This document shows, piece by piece, positions 1 to 16,645 of a DNA stretch of 64,000 nt. Origin of the DNA: Diploscapter coronatus (Eukaryota > Nematoda > Chromadorea > Rhabditida > Rhabditidae). Made by a program: the position numbers and the translations under genes. The stretch is taken from contig OZ038423.1 of the NCBI GenBank assembly GCA_964036155.1, positions 57,675,249 to 57,739,248 on the forward strand, given 5' to 3'. Below the pieces are notes generated by a model. The model searched no databases. It was not told where the DNA came from and was given only the letters and a program-made list of their open reading frames with translations. Positions within the stretch are counted from its first letter, which is position 1. Each line of letters opens with the position of its first letter.

Positions 1-1683
1 AGACCGTCGCTGGCGTTCGCGTTGTCGACCATGATGATTTTCTCGGCGATCTACAATTTGCATCTTCCAGACAAATTCTCTATTTCAAACCAAACCTTCA
101 TATACTCCTTCTCAATCAGCTCGACGATGTTCCTGGAGTCATTCGCCAAAATTCCGACAGAGGAGGAAACGTCAGGAAGAGATTCAGAGAGCTGTAAGCA
201 ATTTCTTCAAATAGTTCAGAAGAACTTTCAAGTACCTGGGTGTAGAGTTCCTTGTTGCTCTTGGTGACTGCGAAGATGATGTTTGCCTTCCTGTCCTTGA
301 TCATCTGGTGGAGTAGAGCGATCGAGGGATAGTCCTGGTTGAGAGTCTCAGTGTAATAACCTTCTGCATTAAGATGACAGGAGCCGTCGTTGGGCTCAAT
401 TACTCCAGCGAGCTTTAAATATTCAGTTACTCTGGTAGGAACGTAATTTTGTACCTTTCCATCCCCAGCAAAGTGGAATCCAGCGTCGGTCGAGAAGACG
501 AGCATCTTCCTTGCTCTCTCGCGCCATCCAATGGTCTGGTTGCAAGCAAGCGCCTGGACGACCGCATCGAAACCACCTTCAGGAGCGTCCAAGTTTCCTG
601 AGATCTCGGCCTTGTCGACCTCAGCCTGTAATAAAACTGCTATTTTCTTCAGACTTGGAATTTGGAACCTTGAATTTCTGAGTGTTGGTGGTCAACGTCA
701 TTTGGTGTTTGAAGCCATATGGCTCTGCACAAGGCTCCGGACACGGCGATCGCTGCCTGAAAGGTATGAATTTTAGATTCTTGAATAATTGCGCATTCGT
801 TGAAATGTCTACTTCTCAATTCTCGGGTCGATGAACGGCATGAGCTTCTTGTCGATGAAAGAGCCGAACCCGAGACGGAAATTCTTTGTGACGGTACGCA
901 TTCTTTCGGCTAAATCATTTTATCTAGATTTTTCAGGAAGAATTTCCTACCCAAGAGATCTCCAAGCTCTGACAACTTCTGCTTGTCATCCTTCATGGAG
1001 TATGACAAGTCCATCAAGTAGTAGAGGTCAACCGGGTAGTCGACCGCTTGACGATAAGTCACATTGAATCGCACGCGGGATTCTAATTTTTTTGTTCTTA
1101 AAATCATTTTGAAAGAGAATTTTCTTACTAGGCCGAATCTCGACGAAGATTTCCTGGGGTTTGATTTGGACGGCTTCCTCCTCGGTCAAGTCTTCTCCTT
1201 GGTCCGACAGTTTATCGTCCTAAATTTGAAATGTTGAAAGGAATGGGGTAGAATTCGTCCAACCTTTTCAACTTCGAGCTTCGTCTGAGGATCTTCGATG
1301 TAACTCTCGGGGCATCCGTGCTCAAGGAGTTTCGCTCGGTTATCGCAACGAGGATAGGGTTTCTTGTTGTCGAACATCTAAAAAACAAAATTGCAAGATA
1401 CGGTTTTTTTAATAAAATTATACCGGCTGAGCACACCACGCGCAGGTATCGTGGAACTGAATACAGGCAGAGCAAGTGTAGTTATCCCTGGACAACGAAT
1501 AACAAGGGAACTCTTGATTCTCCAGTAATTCGGAGGTCGCTAAAATCAAGGTACTGTAATTTTTTAAGTAAAAAAAGTTCTACCATCTCCCCTTTGCCTC
1601 CATCGCGGTGGTTCGGCTTTATCTTGAGCGTTGACTATAGAGATCAATAAAATGCCGACAGGAATTAGATAGCAGGACCGCAT
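1..1683 (-). CDS. pat-3: Integrin beta subunit, N-terminal part (partial at left edge)
   Basis: Beta subunit of the cell-matrix adhesion receptor; it pairs with an alpha subunit at the plasma membrane and links matrix to actin. Reading leftward from ATG 1683-1681, the first exon gives a signal peptide ([20 protein letters not shown]). It is followed by a Cys-rich PSI domain ([17 protein letters not shown] ... CAWCAQP). The exon near 1080-950 carries the betaA domain start [18 protein letters not shown], with the DLSYS metal-site (MIDAS) motif. The next exons give [15 protein letters not shown], the Cys-containing [17 protein letters not shown] loop, [17 protein letters not shown] and the end of the betaA fold ([11 protein letters not shown]). 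About nine short introns are visible. The stalk EGF repeats, membrane segment and NPxY tail lie beyond position 1. No acceptor is obvious immediately before the ATG. C. elegans has a single beta integrin, so pat-3 is the natural assignment. Confidence 0.93.
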
Positions 1684-4600
1684 TTTGCGGAACAGCAGGT
1701 TAAGTATAGAGGGACTTAGCAAAGTGAATTACCCCCAATCACTTGGTTTAACTCGATCTACCCGGTGGTAACCCTGAATTTTGTTTAATTATGTATAAAA
1801 ATCTGTTGATTTGACGGAGTGATATATGAAAGTAGCGATACTGATAAAATAATAGCCCTGAATTTAAGTCCTATCATTGATAAAGTAGAACCAATAACAT
1901 AATAAGAAAAGAGGAGTGACCCGATAACTATAAAGGGCATAAGTTAGGTGATTATTCATCGATTCTATCTGATGAGAGATGGAGAGAAAAAGAGAGGGAC
2001 AGAAATAGTAAGAGCTATCGATCGAATCACATAGAATAGCGGTTTAGAGAGGGATGTAAAGTAGGCTAGAGTCAGAAAGACTAGACGAAATAGCATTGAA
2101 CTTATAGAGATATCAGACATTCGAGATAAGCAACAATATAGAGAGAATTTTAGTAAGCCGCGGGACTGTTTTGAAATTTGAAATTCGATATATTGAGATA
2201 CTTTAGAACACTTTACGGAGTTTTTTGAAATGATGTTCAGAAAACGTGGTTTTCGAAGATGAATGAAAATGGTACATTTTTATCTGCAGATACATAATAT
2301 AGTGGATAGAAATCTAAAATCAACGCAAATAGCGTCAATTTTGAGCTTGTTATGAATATTGAGGCTTTATCAGTGAGGGAATGGGCGGAAAGAACGTGAT
2401 ATAATCTATTATCGATAGGGCTACCTACACCAAAAATGACTCATTCCATAAAATGCGACTACGAAATGTGAAAAGCAACTGAAATTGGCGCATTTTCACC
2501 AAATGAATCAGCACAATTGTCATTTCCTTTGGGAAAATAATTCGTATTAGGTATGGCTAGTTTGCTTTTCTTACTAACCTAGCATAATTATAAATGAACA
2601 AGATTCAAACAACTCAACAAATCAATGAAGGCCTTTAAATAATTCATGGGTAATTAACAATTCCGGAGTTACTAGGGAGTAGTAAAATAGTGGGGATTTT
2701 GAAAATCGGTCAACCATAATAGGCATAAGATAGAGAATACGAAAAGACTTACAAAGAGATGCGGATATACAAAATCCGTATCTAATAATTCTAAGGTGTT
2801 GAAATTGAGAGAGCTGCAATATGTGATATCATGAAATTTAAGCATTCTCTTTGAATTATCACATATTTTAGGTAAAGAGCGCTTGCAAATTGGGCTCCTT
2901 TTACAAATCGTGAATGTGATAATCCGATCATAAATTGAAGATTGGAGCATCGTTGTATAAATAAAAGGTGTCAAATCTGACAGGATCAATATATATTCGA
3001 TACATGAAATCAAATCGAATAGAATCGATTTCGCAATGGGATGAGGCTTTCTCTCAGCATAGAGAGAATGAGTACTTCTTCGTGGGCGTCTGAGAGAAAG
3101 AAAGAGCAAGAGGTATGAGAGAGAAGGGGGTGAAGCTAGACCTCCTCTCTCTTTGCAGAGGCCTGTTGTAACGAAACAGAGATAGAGAATTGCTGCCGAA
3201 CAGTCGATAAAGCTCAATGGCAGCGGCAGGACTGGGCACTGATAAAAATGCGCTTGAAGGATGAAGCCTGAGGTTTGAGATGCGAACAGATTTAGATATA
3301 TTATGCAAGTAAAGAAATTGACACAATCCCCATTTCAAATCTTTTCCTTCTTCGCCCCAAGAGAAGATTTTGGAAAGGATTTGGCATTAAAGCCGTAAAA
3401 TATATTAGTTTTGAGGCTGTTAAGTTAAATTTGAAAGATAAACCCTAAAACGCCGATAAAATCGATATTCCATGCAAAATGGCACGAGGTTTCCCTGTCG
3501 GGCCCTAAAGTGGACATTACTTGGCTCTGCTAGGGACCAGTTTGGGGCTCGCGCTACCACCAAACAGACGGCCGGACAGAGTATTGATTTTAGAGACCCA
3601 GAGAGCGAAAGAAAGGGAGAGGGTGAGAAAATAAGAGATGCATAAGAATGGAAGTAACACCAAGAGGGAGAAGGATAGGATAGAACACACCCAAAATGCC
3701 CTTCAACTGTTAGATTAGCACCAATTTATCACATGGCATGCATTTTCGACTATCTAATAGAAAGTCTTATTTTAGTATTTAAAAAAGTTTAGGAAGAAAA
3801 CTAGCTCGTTCATTCGTTCATAAACAAATTTCAACCTCTAAATATTGGTTAGATTACACCCTTAGTTTGCATACTATCGCTATATCAGCGTTGAAGCACC
3901 TAAAATATTGTCTTATTTAAATTTCTTTGCCAAAATATGACATAAAATAAAATTTTATTGAAATTCTTCATATACAGGCACTTTCGATTGCGCGAGGGAC
4001 ATACAAGAGATCCAAATATATATATATAGCATAGATAAAACAACTTTTGAGATCATCATTCAGTCAAATTTGAAGTGGCAATAAAATATCAAAATATATG
4101 ATAAATACAATAGTTTAAAGGCAAAACTGATGGCGTAGAGATCGAGTGTTTTGACTTATGCAAAATTAAAATTGTAGCGACAAAACCCGAGATGAACATT
4201 GAAAAAGGGCATTTCATGCTCCCGAAAAACTATAATCTCATGGGTAGGACCTCCAAGCGGATATGCTAAGTCTCATTTTTGGAGAAATTTTTGCACATAA
4301 AGATGATCTAGGCTATAAATAAGACTCCTGTGAAGAAAAAATAAAATTTAAAAGATTTCCTAGTCGAAAGAATCTCAAAAATCCGTTGCTTGAAATGAAC
4401 ACATTTTGGCGAACTTCAAACTGAATGGACGCAAAAATTATGACCTGATTCTTGACACAGAACCGTCCTATCAAATTATCATCTAAACTAGTTCTCTTGT
4501 GGTATTTTGGGTTTGAAGGGACTTCCTTCTAAATTTTTTTGCTCCAAACTACCACATTTCTACCATAAGCGCGTTTTGCAAAGGGACGGAGCTTGGAGAC

Positions 4601-4825
4601 CCTACTCACGGGCAGCTAGAATTATATTGACTATGAAACTATGCTATAGCAAAGAAAAATCATCAGATATTGGAATTTGTACTTTCGGATATTAAAAATA
4701 AAGACTCGTTTTGAATTAGTGCCTCGCCGTAGCAGCCTTCGGCTTTTCGATCGTAATTTCCAGAGTCGATATGCCTTTTTCGATATTGCTGATTTCAGGT
4801 CGATCGACGCTAAATTTCAAGATAA
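1684..4825. other. Intergenic region upstream of pat-3
   Basis: No exon is supported. The stretch is AT-rich with purine-rich GAGA tracts (about 1975-2010 and 3060-3140). A more GC-rich patch lies near 3490-3590. A diverged copy of a dispersed repeat (about 4250-4605) has a partner near 16282-16645. It separates the start of pat-3 from the 3' end of ckk-1, so it probably holds the pat-3 promoter and the ckk-1 3' UTR. Confidence 0.6.
4250..4605 (+). repeat. Dispersed repeat, copy A
   Basis: Aligns in the same order and similar spacing with 16282-16645. Shared blocks include CTGTGAAGAAAAA, CGAAAGAATC/CGAAAAATC ... AAAAATCC, TTCCTTCTAAATT/TTCCTTTCTAAATT, and a run of AACTAC, ACC, TCTACCA, GCG, TTTTGCAA and GGCGGAGCT-like words. 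No clear terminal inverted repeats or target duplications were recognised. It looks like an old, decayed transposon or duplicated segment. Confidence 0.6.
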
Positions 4826-8648
<3,823 letters not shown>

Positions 8649-8660
8649 CCTGAAAAGATA
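8649..8660 (-). promoter_or_regulatory. Probable spliced-leader acceptor before ckk-1 ATG
   Basis: On the minus strand, TATCTTTTCAG ends at 8650, one base before the ATG at 8648. The arrangement (pyrimidine-rich acceptor immediately before the first ATG, no coding exon seen upstream) is typical of nematode trans-splicing. A non-coding cis exon further upstream is the alternative. Confidence 0.5.
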
Positions 8661-10236
8661 AAATAATTCTAAAAAATGTTAAAATAACAAGATTTCCCGA
8701 ATGATGTAGTAATTCAAAAATAACACGAAGCACATGCACTTGACAAGAGGAAAAAAGCTAATGAAAGGTCGGTGGTGAAAAAATTTTCTGCAAAACGAAA
8801 GGTATACGAGCAAATACGAGAGAAAGATTTTTCCCGCTTCTCCCCTCCATATCAATATCATATTTCGACTTTCACGTTTATTTCGCTGCTTTTCGCCTAC
8901 TACTCGCAAGCGACAAAAACACGCGGTTAAAATTGAGCAAAAGGAATTGTAAATAGGTCCAACGGCAGGGCGAAAACAATGATTTCAATTTGTTCCAATG
9001 AGCCTGCACTTGAAGCAAATATTCTGCATTTTGTATTTTTCATCTTTGGACAGAATCCTACGGCAGTTTGCATATCATAGCAAAAATGTGCGTTAGATTT
9101 GCAAAAAAAATTAAATGGTAAAGTCAAGACAACCAATATAAACTCTGGCGTATCAAAAAGCCAGGAAGAATAACCTTGCTCAACGACTAATGACAGAAGA
9201 ATCACCCAAGTAGAAAATCCGAAGACCAGAACTGCGCTGTTTTTTGGACAGAAATGCATGGGATAACGCATAAATTCCTGAATGCATTTTTTGTTACCAA
9301 AACAAAGGTCCAGAAAATTCCTGGTAAAAATATTATTACAAATATTTTTAAGCCAGACGAAAATCTTTCTACTTTTTTGACAAGGAACAAAATACAGAAT
9401 TTTCGCTTGTTTTTGAAAAATTTCAAAAGGGGCACCCCCAAGAGTCGGTCTGGTGTTTGAAAATTCATGTATTCAGCATATAAGCCAAACTGCGTAAATC
9501 CGAGAAATACGTAAGCGCGATTCTAAAGCACAACTTCCTGGAAATTTCACCTAATTTTTGAATAAAATAATTTTGATAAAGAAGATAAAGTGAGAGAACG
9601 TTTCAGGAATCGATATAAAGCAAACTCTTGTAAAATTCGTCTAATCTTTGAAATAAGTGATGCTTGAAAAGAAGAAAGGTAGGTGAACTTTCCGGGAATA
9701 ACTCTAAGGCACACCATGAATGAATGATTTTCCTGGTAAGGAAGCAAATTCCATTGGCGCTTCATCATAATTCATCACCGTATTTATCCATCACTCTCTC
9801 GTTTGCCCCATTTACATGATGATTTTTGATTAAAAATTCATTACCGCAAAATTATTCATGCAAATTTATCACTGCCGAAAATATGCTTTCAGGACATTAC
9901 GGCTAAAAATATTCCCGCAGACAGGGAAAAATATCCGAAACTTGCAAAAAGTCCAGGGTTAAAGAGCGAAAAAATGCTAAAATTCAAGAATAAAGCAATT
10001 TTGTGGTTTTATTAAAGAACAGATCATTTTTGGAAAATTTATGCCACTCTGCAGAAATTTCGATAAATCATATTCTAGCGTATAATTGCTGCAGGAAGGA
10101 AGCGCTAAAATACCAATTCCAGACCATATTTCAATCGAGATCTACGACCAAAAATAAGAGCCGAGAACCTCGAGAAAAGCTAAGTAGTTCGGAATTTTGA
10201 AGTTCAACACGGGAAGATCCTCTAAATTCTCATGAA

Positions 10237-10254
10237 AACCCCCAAGGGGGTTTC
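10237..10254. repeat. Short perfect G/C hairpin
   Basis: AAACCCCC and GGGGGTTT arms are separated by AA. It is a compact palindrome in AT-rich DNA, without recognisable flanking duplications. Confidence 0.5.
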
Positions 10255-11285
10255 GCGAGAAGAATCTCGATAAAAAAATGACTTTATGGTAAAGAGGCAG
10301 AATTTTTGAACCTCAGCATATAGTCGAGAGAAAGATTATGAAATTTTAAATAATGAATAGCAAATTTTTCGATCAAGGTTCAAAACGTGATTTGCCACAG
10401 TTTTGGAAAAATTAAGAGGAGAAAAGGTTCCAATAACTTTTGAAACAGTTATTGCAAGAAACCTTTCGGTTCAATAGATTACATTTTTAAAATTATGTAA
10501 TAAGAAATTAGATAAATAAATAAGCAGATATACATAAGTGTTCGGAAGCCCCGGTAATAATAAGTGTAGCACAGAAACAGATATGGGCGAGATAAAGTGG
10601 GAATGAGGAGAGAGGGAAGGAATGCAGAGAGAGACAAGCCCTTGAGAGGAAGCGGAGAAATCAATAGTCCCTTCAAGGCAAAACCAGAGAGAGAGAAAGA
10701 GCAGAAGAGGAGAGATGAAAGCTGAAGCGTGCGCACATAGAAGTTGAAAATTTGGATGGCAACAAAAAGTCTGTTTTGCTGTCAGAAAATCAGATTATGT
10801 CATTTCTTATTATTGCTATTAGAATAGGAAATGATAGTAAGCTGGATGTTGTCGACATTAGAAGGTATTCTGACAACTTTTTTTATCATTTTGAGAAGAT
10901 AACGGACTTTTATTATTGCAAGCATAGAGGAAGAAAAGGCTAATGCTTTCGATGTTTGACAACGATCACCGACGACAGTATTCCTGTTGTCGCAATAGAA
11001 ATGAGTTACAGGAAAACGTCAACTTCACCGAAAGGCCGCATGAGTTCCCGATGCATTTACACGCAAAAGCCGAAAAGCGCCGTCCACACATATTTAGTAT
11101 GGATGTAATTCTCTCCGACGAGAGGAGAGGGAATGGCTTTTCAGTAGTAGTTGAATTTATTTGCTTTTCGCCCAAAGCTCATTTCCCACCACAATTGGCC
11201 TGTTTTAAGCACATCTAGCATGCTCTCAGGCGCCTGTCCATTACCCTCGCAAAGAAACGTCATTTTTAATAGCAAAAATTGACGA

Positions 11286-11640
11286 AAAACCCCAGAAATG
11301 TCTTTGCACCCCCGGCAAAAATTATGATATAGGAAAATGTTATATGAAAAGATAAAATGTGGGTAAAGATACCAGAAAGGTGTTGGTACTCCCGATATAT
11401 TAAAAATTTGTAAGTCAAGAGAAAGTAGGCGCAAAACCTCCCAGAAAGATCTTTGCACCCCCGATAAAACCCCGCTACGAAAATGCCTTTTCTTACAAGT
11501 CAAAGCAAATACCACATTCTTCGAGTTTACAATAATCAAATTTAGCGACGTGGACTGAAATATGAAGGCTACTTGAAAGAGCCAATAAGTTACGCCACAA
11601 AATGATAAAGGGGACATTTTCCCAGAAAGTGCGCACACCC
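11286..11640 (+). repeat. Degenerate motif repeated four times
   Basis: A CCCAGAAAG-(about 8 nt)-GCACCCCCG-like motif occurs near 11291, 11371, 11440 and 11621. The first and third share TCTTTGCACCCCCG. The copies are irregularly spaced, and the last falls within the left arm of the adjoining inverted repeat. This suggests a composite or expanded transposable element rather than a tandem satellite. Confidence 0.5.
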
Positions 11641-12180
11641 CGTCAATTGCATCATTTCCCGCAGGAGTTTGACGGATTTTCAAGGATTTCTCTAGCTTAT
11701 TTTTGGTTTATTTTAATTGTCTGATTATCCCTAACTAACTCCAATAGCTACCAGGCGTGTCACAGACCACTTCCCTTTCGTTATACTTAAAAATTGCCTT
11801 TTTTTCGCAATTTTCATCAATTTTTAAGTTTATTTTTATTGTTTATTTCAGAAAACGATGTGGTCCATCAACAGAGCGTCAGGGATATGAGGACGTAAGA
11901 AAAAACAATCATCTCTTCCAAGCGACGTGTTTTAGACATGTCTAAAATCTTTCTAACTTGGAAAACGAAGACAGTGCTTTGGTTTAGCTGCTTATTTTCA
12001 TTATCCTTGGCGCCCTGTTGATGGACCACATCGTGTTCTGAAACTATAAATTAAAATAAGTCAAAAATAAGTTAGAGAAACCCTTGGAAATCCATCAAAC
12101 TCCTATGGGAAATGATGCAATCGATGGGACGTGCGCACTTTTTGAGAAAATGTCTCCTTTATCATTTCGTGGCACGTACT
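11593..12180. mobile_element. Large imperfect inverted repeat (MITE-like or fold-back element)
   Basis: The left arm begins GCCACAAAATGATAAAGG near 11593. The right arm ends with its near-exact complement, CCTTTATCATTTCGTGGC, near 12180. Similarity runs inward through AGTGCGCAC, GCATCATTTCCC, AGGAGTTTGA and a T-rich segment, to matching inner blocks at about 11848-11890 and 12002-12045 that share CGATGTGGTCCATCAACAG. The centre, about 11900-12000, is unpaired. Each arm has a TTTCAG-like tract before the inner block, so the arms resemble two copies of one exon edge in opposite orientation. No transposase is visible. Target duplications were not established. Confidence 0.65.
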
Positions 12181-15100
12181 ACTATCGCCACGGGGAATTA
12201 TCGTTAATTTTCATTCATAAGATAAGAAAAGTCGACTAATTAAATTGCGGGTTGTTACGTATGAGTACTAATTCGGATAAACCATTTGATTAAGAATAAT
12301 ATGCTAACAATATAATTTTATGAAAACTATAAGTCTAGTGCGGATCTAAAGGAAATTGAAATCTAAAATATCGGACTTCCATTCTTGAAATTGAGTCCAA
12401 AAAGTGCAAGCGAAATTTAGAACAAAACGGAACAGAACTATAGAATCCATTTCGGTAAGTCTCGTCGGGAACTTCTATTTGTAAAGAACGAGCTCTTAAG
12501 AATTTTCAGGGATGTGTTAATTTAATCGCTCTATTCTACAGATTTTGTTAAGTTGCTGGATTAGAAAAGGTGCAGATTTGAAAAGAAAAGCTCCACAAAA
12601 CTAAAATCCCAGTTATGTACCAAGTTAACACAATTTATAATTGGAAAGAAATCTGTTTATATTATTTAAGATACGAGAAGAATGGGGCTTTACGCGAAAA
12701 ATGGGAACATCGAGGGTATGCATTAAGTTCAAAACAAAGTTAGGGCCTTTGGTCTTCCGGAATCTGAAAGTTCGACCGAAGATGTTAGAGGCCAAGAAAA
12801 AAGAGAATCGAGGGAAGTGTTCCACGACCGCAATCTTTCAGCGAAGCAAAATACACAACGCGTGAGATTTTGTTCTAAAATTTTCAAGATAGTATAAGAT
12901 TTGACAGGAATATACATTTTGGTCGAAAATAGTAGAAATTCGAATGGGTGAAAATGTTGATTATAAGGGGTTGTAAAATTCTAAAACCTAATAAATTTGG
13001 TCACGCTCGAAATTCAGACCTAAAATGGTAGCAATTTTAGTGAAAGAGAATTGCAAAAATTCTCTCGATTTACGTAAACCTTGAAATGAAATAGCAAAAG
13101 AGCTGTTCTGAACGCCTTATGAGACTAGCGAGCTTTCCAAAGATAAAGAGTCGCGGGGTGCGATAAAAGTTGATGGAAAATTTTATTATCCGACTTTCGT
13201 CGATGCTGCTGACTTCAGAGCGGCCCATTTCCTCTCCAGCCAAGGGCCCTTCCCTCACTTCTTTTCTCTCAATGCTACATGTGATACTTATCTATCTATC
13301 TTTTAGCATATTTTATGTGTTCTATCTATCATTTCTCCGTGCCCCGCCCCGACCAACACCAACCTTTCGAATAAGAGAACTCTCCAATAAATACGAAATT
13401 AGCCTCCCAGACGCAGAGCGCTACCCAAAACTACATATTTTGACTTGAACATACTAAAATTGATAAATTTCTTGGGTAGTAATTTCCGAACTTTCAAAAC
13501 GTTCACAGCAAAATCCGGATTTATACTTAGAGGAGCCAAAGGAATTTTCGGGATTGCTAACCAAGAAAAATCTGATATCAATGTCATCAGTGAGGTTAAC
13601 CGGAGAAGAATGCCTTTTAGATCTCCGAAAATGGTTCAACGGAGCATAGCTATGATTATTTAGTGTGCTACGGAGTCTTTCTGCAGTCGCTTCCCAAATT
13701 TGGCGCCAGTCATTTTCAGTTTTCGATATGATACGAAATTTTAATTTTATTCTGCTCAAAATTATCCATTTTTTACAATTTCAACCAAAGATTTCATGAT
13801 TCAATCGTGCAGCGTGGTGAACTGTCGTTCTCGGTCTAATAACTTTGAAATTTTTTCTCAAATTTCTAATCCGAGAAAATTTTTTATCGAGTTGTATAGA
13901 TTTGTGCCAACTTTATATGAAAGCGGTGAAATACATGGTAGGAAAATCGATATCGCATTTTCAGGATCCGTTTGTACATTTAGTGAATATGGTCTAATTT
14001 TGGAAATAATGCGATCCCGATATCTAAAAATCGCGATTTTCGAGGGCTTTGGGGAAGTTTCCAGCTACAAAGTTGGAAAAACCCATGGTATATCATATAA
14101 AAACAGTTTCCCATGATCATCAAATCAGAACCTGGTCAGATATGCTGGAAAAAGTGTCCGAAAATTCATAATGCATAATTCGAATGCTAATTTTGGCATT
14201 CGGACATTTCTAATTATATACCTTACAAATCCGATTTTCAGAGATTTATCAAAGAATAGTTATTTTAAGGTTGGACTTTTTATTCTAGGTATTTTCGTGA
14301 TATTTATCCAACTAGCTCAGAAAATAATCGGCGCTTGACGTAGTCAACTTCAAAATAAACGCCTGAAACATCTGCATTTAGTCTAATATAAAAATTGCGG
14401 CTTTCGTGCAATATTTTAAGCGATACTGGTCAATTTTAGATCGAGCGAATACAATTAGACAATTAGTGCCTATGAGAGAAATTCAAAAATATTGTTGCTA
14501 TTTACGAAGTGCGGATATTGAAAAACATAAGTGGGATGAAAGAAAAGCAGAACTCGTGAATAGAGCTGATCAAACTTGTCCATGACGGGCAAAAACGTGC
14601 GAATTTGCAAGTAAAATCAGAAAAGACCTATGAGAACGCGACTATGACACAGCGAAATCAGCGCTGAATTCATGCTTTGGGTGAGAAATTTGGAACTGGA
14701 TCCAATTTGGACAAAAATTACACTAATACGAATGACTTAGAGCCAGTGAGAGTAAACTTTATATAAAGTGAAATTTAAAACTATTTTGAAAGATGCCAAA
14801 TGTACGAAGATAGTAGCAAATGCTTTAATAAGAAGGAAAATGCATGTTTAACTTTTTCCCTATTAAAATAAGCTAACCACTCGTTCCACTGCCGTAATTG
14901 CGAGATGACATTTTCGGGAATGCTCGGAATAGTTAAAGAATATCGTGCAAACGCGTTTTTCATCTTCTCGCCAAATTTGTTCGAGTTTTCGCCCGTCGAG
15001 TTCGAATTCGAGTCACCGCCCTCGGCCAGCCCCGCCGCTGCGGCGATATCATCCGGTTCCAGTTTACGGGTAATTTTGATCCTGAAATTTCGGAGTCATG

Positions 15101-16281
15101 GTGAGAAAATAGTTTGAAAAAATTGCTAAAAAAGAGGAATTGTGTACAGGGCTTCACAAGTATACTAATTTTTAAAAGTTACAGATACGATTTTTAGGGA
15201 AATGGTAGTGTATTTTTAAATTTTAATTGAAATTTTGAGTTATTTGGAAAATTCGAAAAATTTGAAAGAAATGCAAGGAGAAAATAACGAAAGGTCCGTG
15301 CATTTTCCATTTTGATCCAGGAATTTTGGTGGATCGCAAAATTTCATGAAACGTGCACTAAGAAGGGGCTCATCGAAGCAGCACATTGAAAATTGAGACA
15401 TTTGACAAAAAAACACCGGGAAATTGAGAGGTGGCAAAGAAAATGAATATAAATAAGAAAGCGAAAATGGAATTGTTAGAGACTACGCTTAAAAATGAGG
15501 GACCAAAGAGCCAGAAGGCACCCCGAGTGATCCCAGAATTACATCAGCGGACGAGACGAATTCCCACGATCCTTTTAGGTTCGCGTTATATATCAAAGCT
15601 ATTTCCCTGATTAAATATTCAGGAAGCAAACTTCTTTTGAAATACTTACGCAGAAAGTTCGATCTGGACAAATACACCTTGGAAGTTCCAAGATTAGGGT
15701 CAAACCTAGACAGACTTTCAGGCAGAACGAAAGACTATAGGGGAGGGGGTATGCGATAAAAATTTTTCTATAGAAATTTGATACATATGGTGGTACGCAT
15801 CAAGACTTTTGCCAACTATTTTGGCTTAAGAGGGTGCGCAAGGAGAGTTCGGCTTAAGTCCTGTCTAGGTATGATTAGGATCTCGTGATCATTTTAGTAC
15901 AAAATGGGGATAGGATGAAGTTGAAAGACTAAAAATTACGACCGAAATTCGATGCTAAATTTGAAAAGCATGAAATCTTAATGAAGGTCACCTCATTACT
16001 TTTGAAATTCAAGAAGAATTGAATGACATCCCCAAATCTCTGAAAGCCCTCCAGATCACGTGAGTTTTGTGAACTTTCTCATAGAATGCTTAAAGAAAAT
16101 ACGTAAATAGACGTGGTTTCTCCCGTAACGAAGTCTTTTGTGTTCACCAGACTTTTACTAGGAGTGAAATTCAAAACATCGCTGCGAGTTTCCATGACTA
16201 ATTTCGAGGAAAACATCCCACGCGCTTCAGAATTTGCTGCCAAATAAGGATATTCATAAATATGATCCATTAGTTAGAGAT

Positions 16282-16645
16282 CCCAAGTAGATATGCCAAA
16301 TCGCGCTTCGGAATAAACTTTTCGAACAAAAGGTAGTCTGATTTGTAAATAAGCCTTCTGTGAAGAAAAAGATTAAAATTCCCTGACCGAAAAATCATAA
16401 AAATCCAACGTTCAAAATGGACGTATTTTCACAAATGAAATATTGCTTGTGCACGGTTGTGCACAGATATTTTAATCTGATTTTTTGCACAGGAACATTT
16501 CATTAGGTTTGTCGTCGAACTAGATAATGCTATTTAAACACATATTGGATTTTTAGGATATTTCCTTTCTAAATTCTTCGCCTCGAACTACTACACCTCT
16601 ACCAAAAACGCATTTTTGCAAGAGGGCGGAGCTGGAGACTCGACC
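16282..16645 (+). repeat. Dispersed repeat, copy B
   Basis: Partner of 4250-4605 in the same orientation. Blocks such as CTTCTGTGAAGAAAAAGATT, CGAAAAATCATAAAAATCC, TTTCCTTTCTAAATTCTTCG and a 3' part containing GAGGGCGGAGCTGGAGAC occur in the same order. Divergence is considerable. Confidence 0.6.

Noticed and set aside
11141..11683. Minus-strand open frame of about 180 residues
   Set aside because: It runs across the repeated CCCAGAAAG motifs and into the inverted repeat, so it is an accident of repeat sequence.
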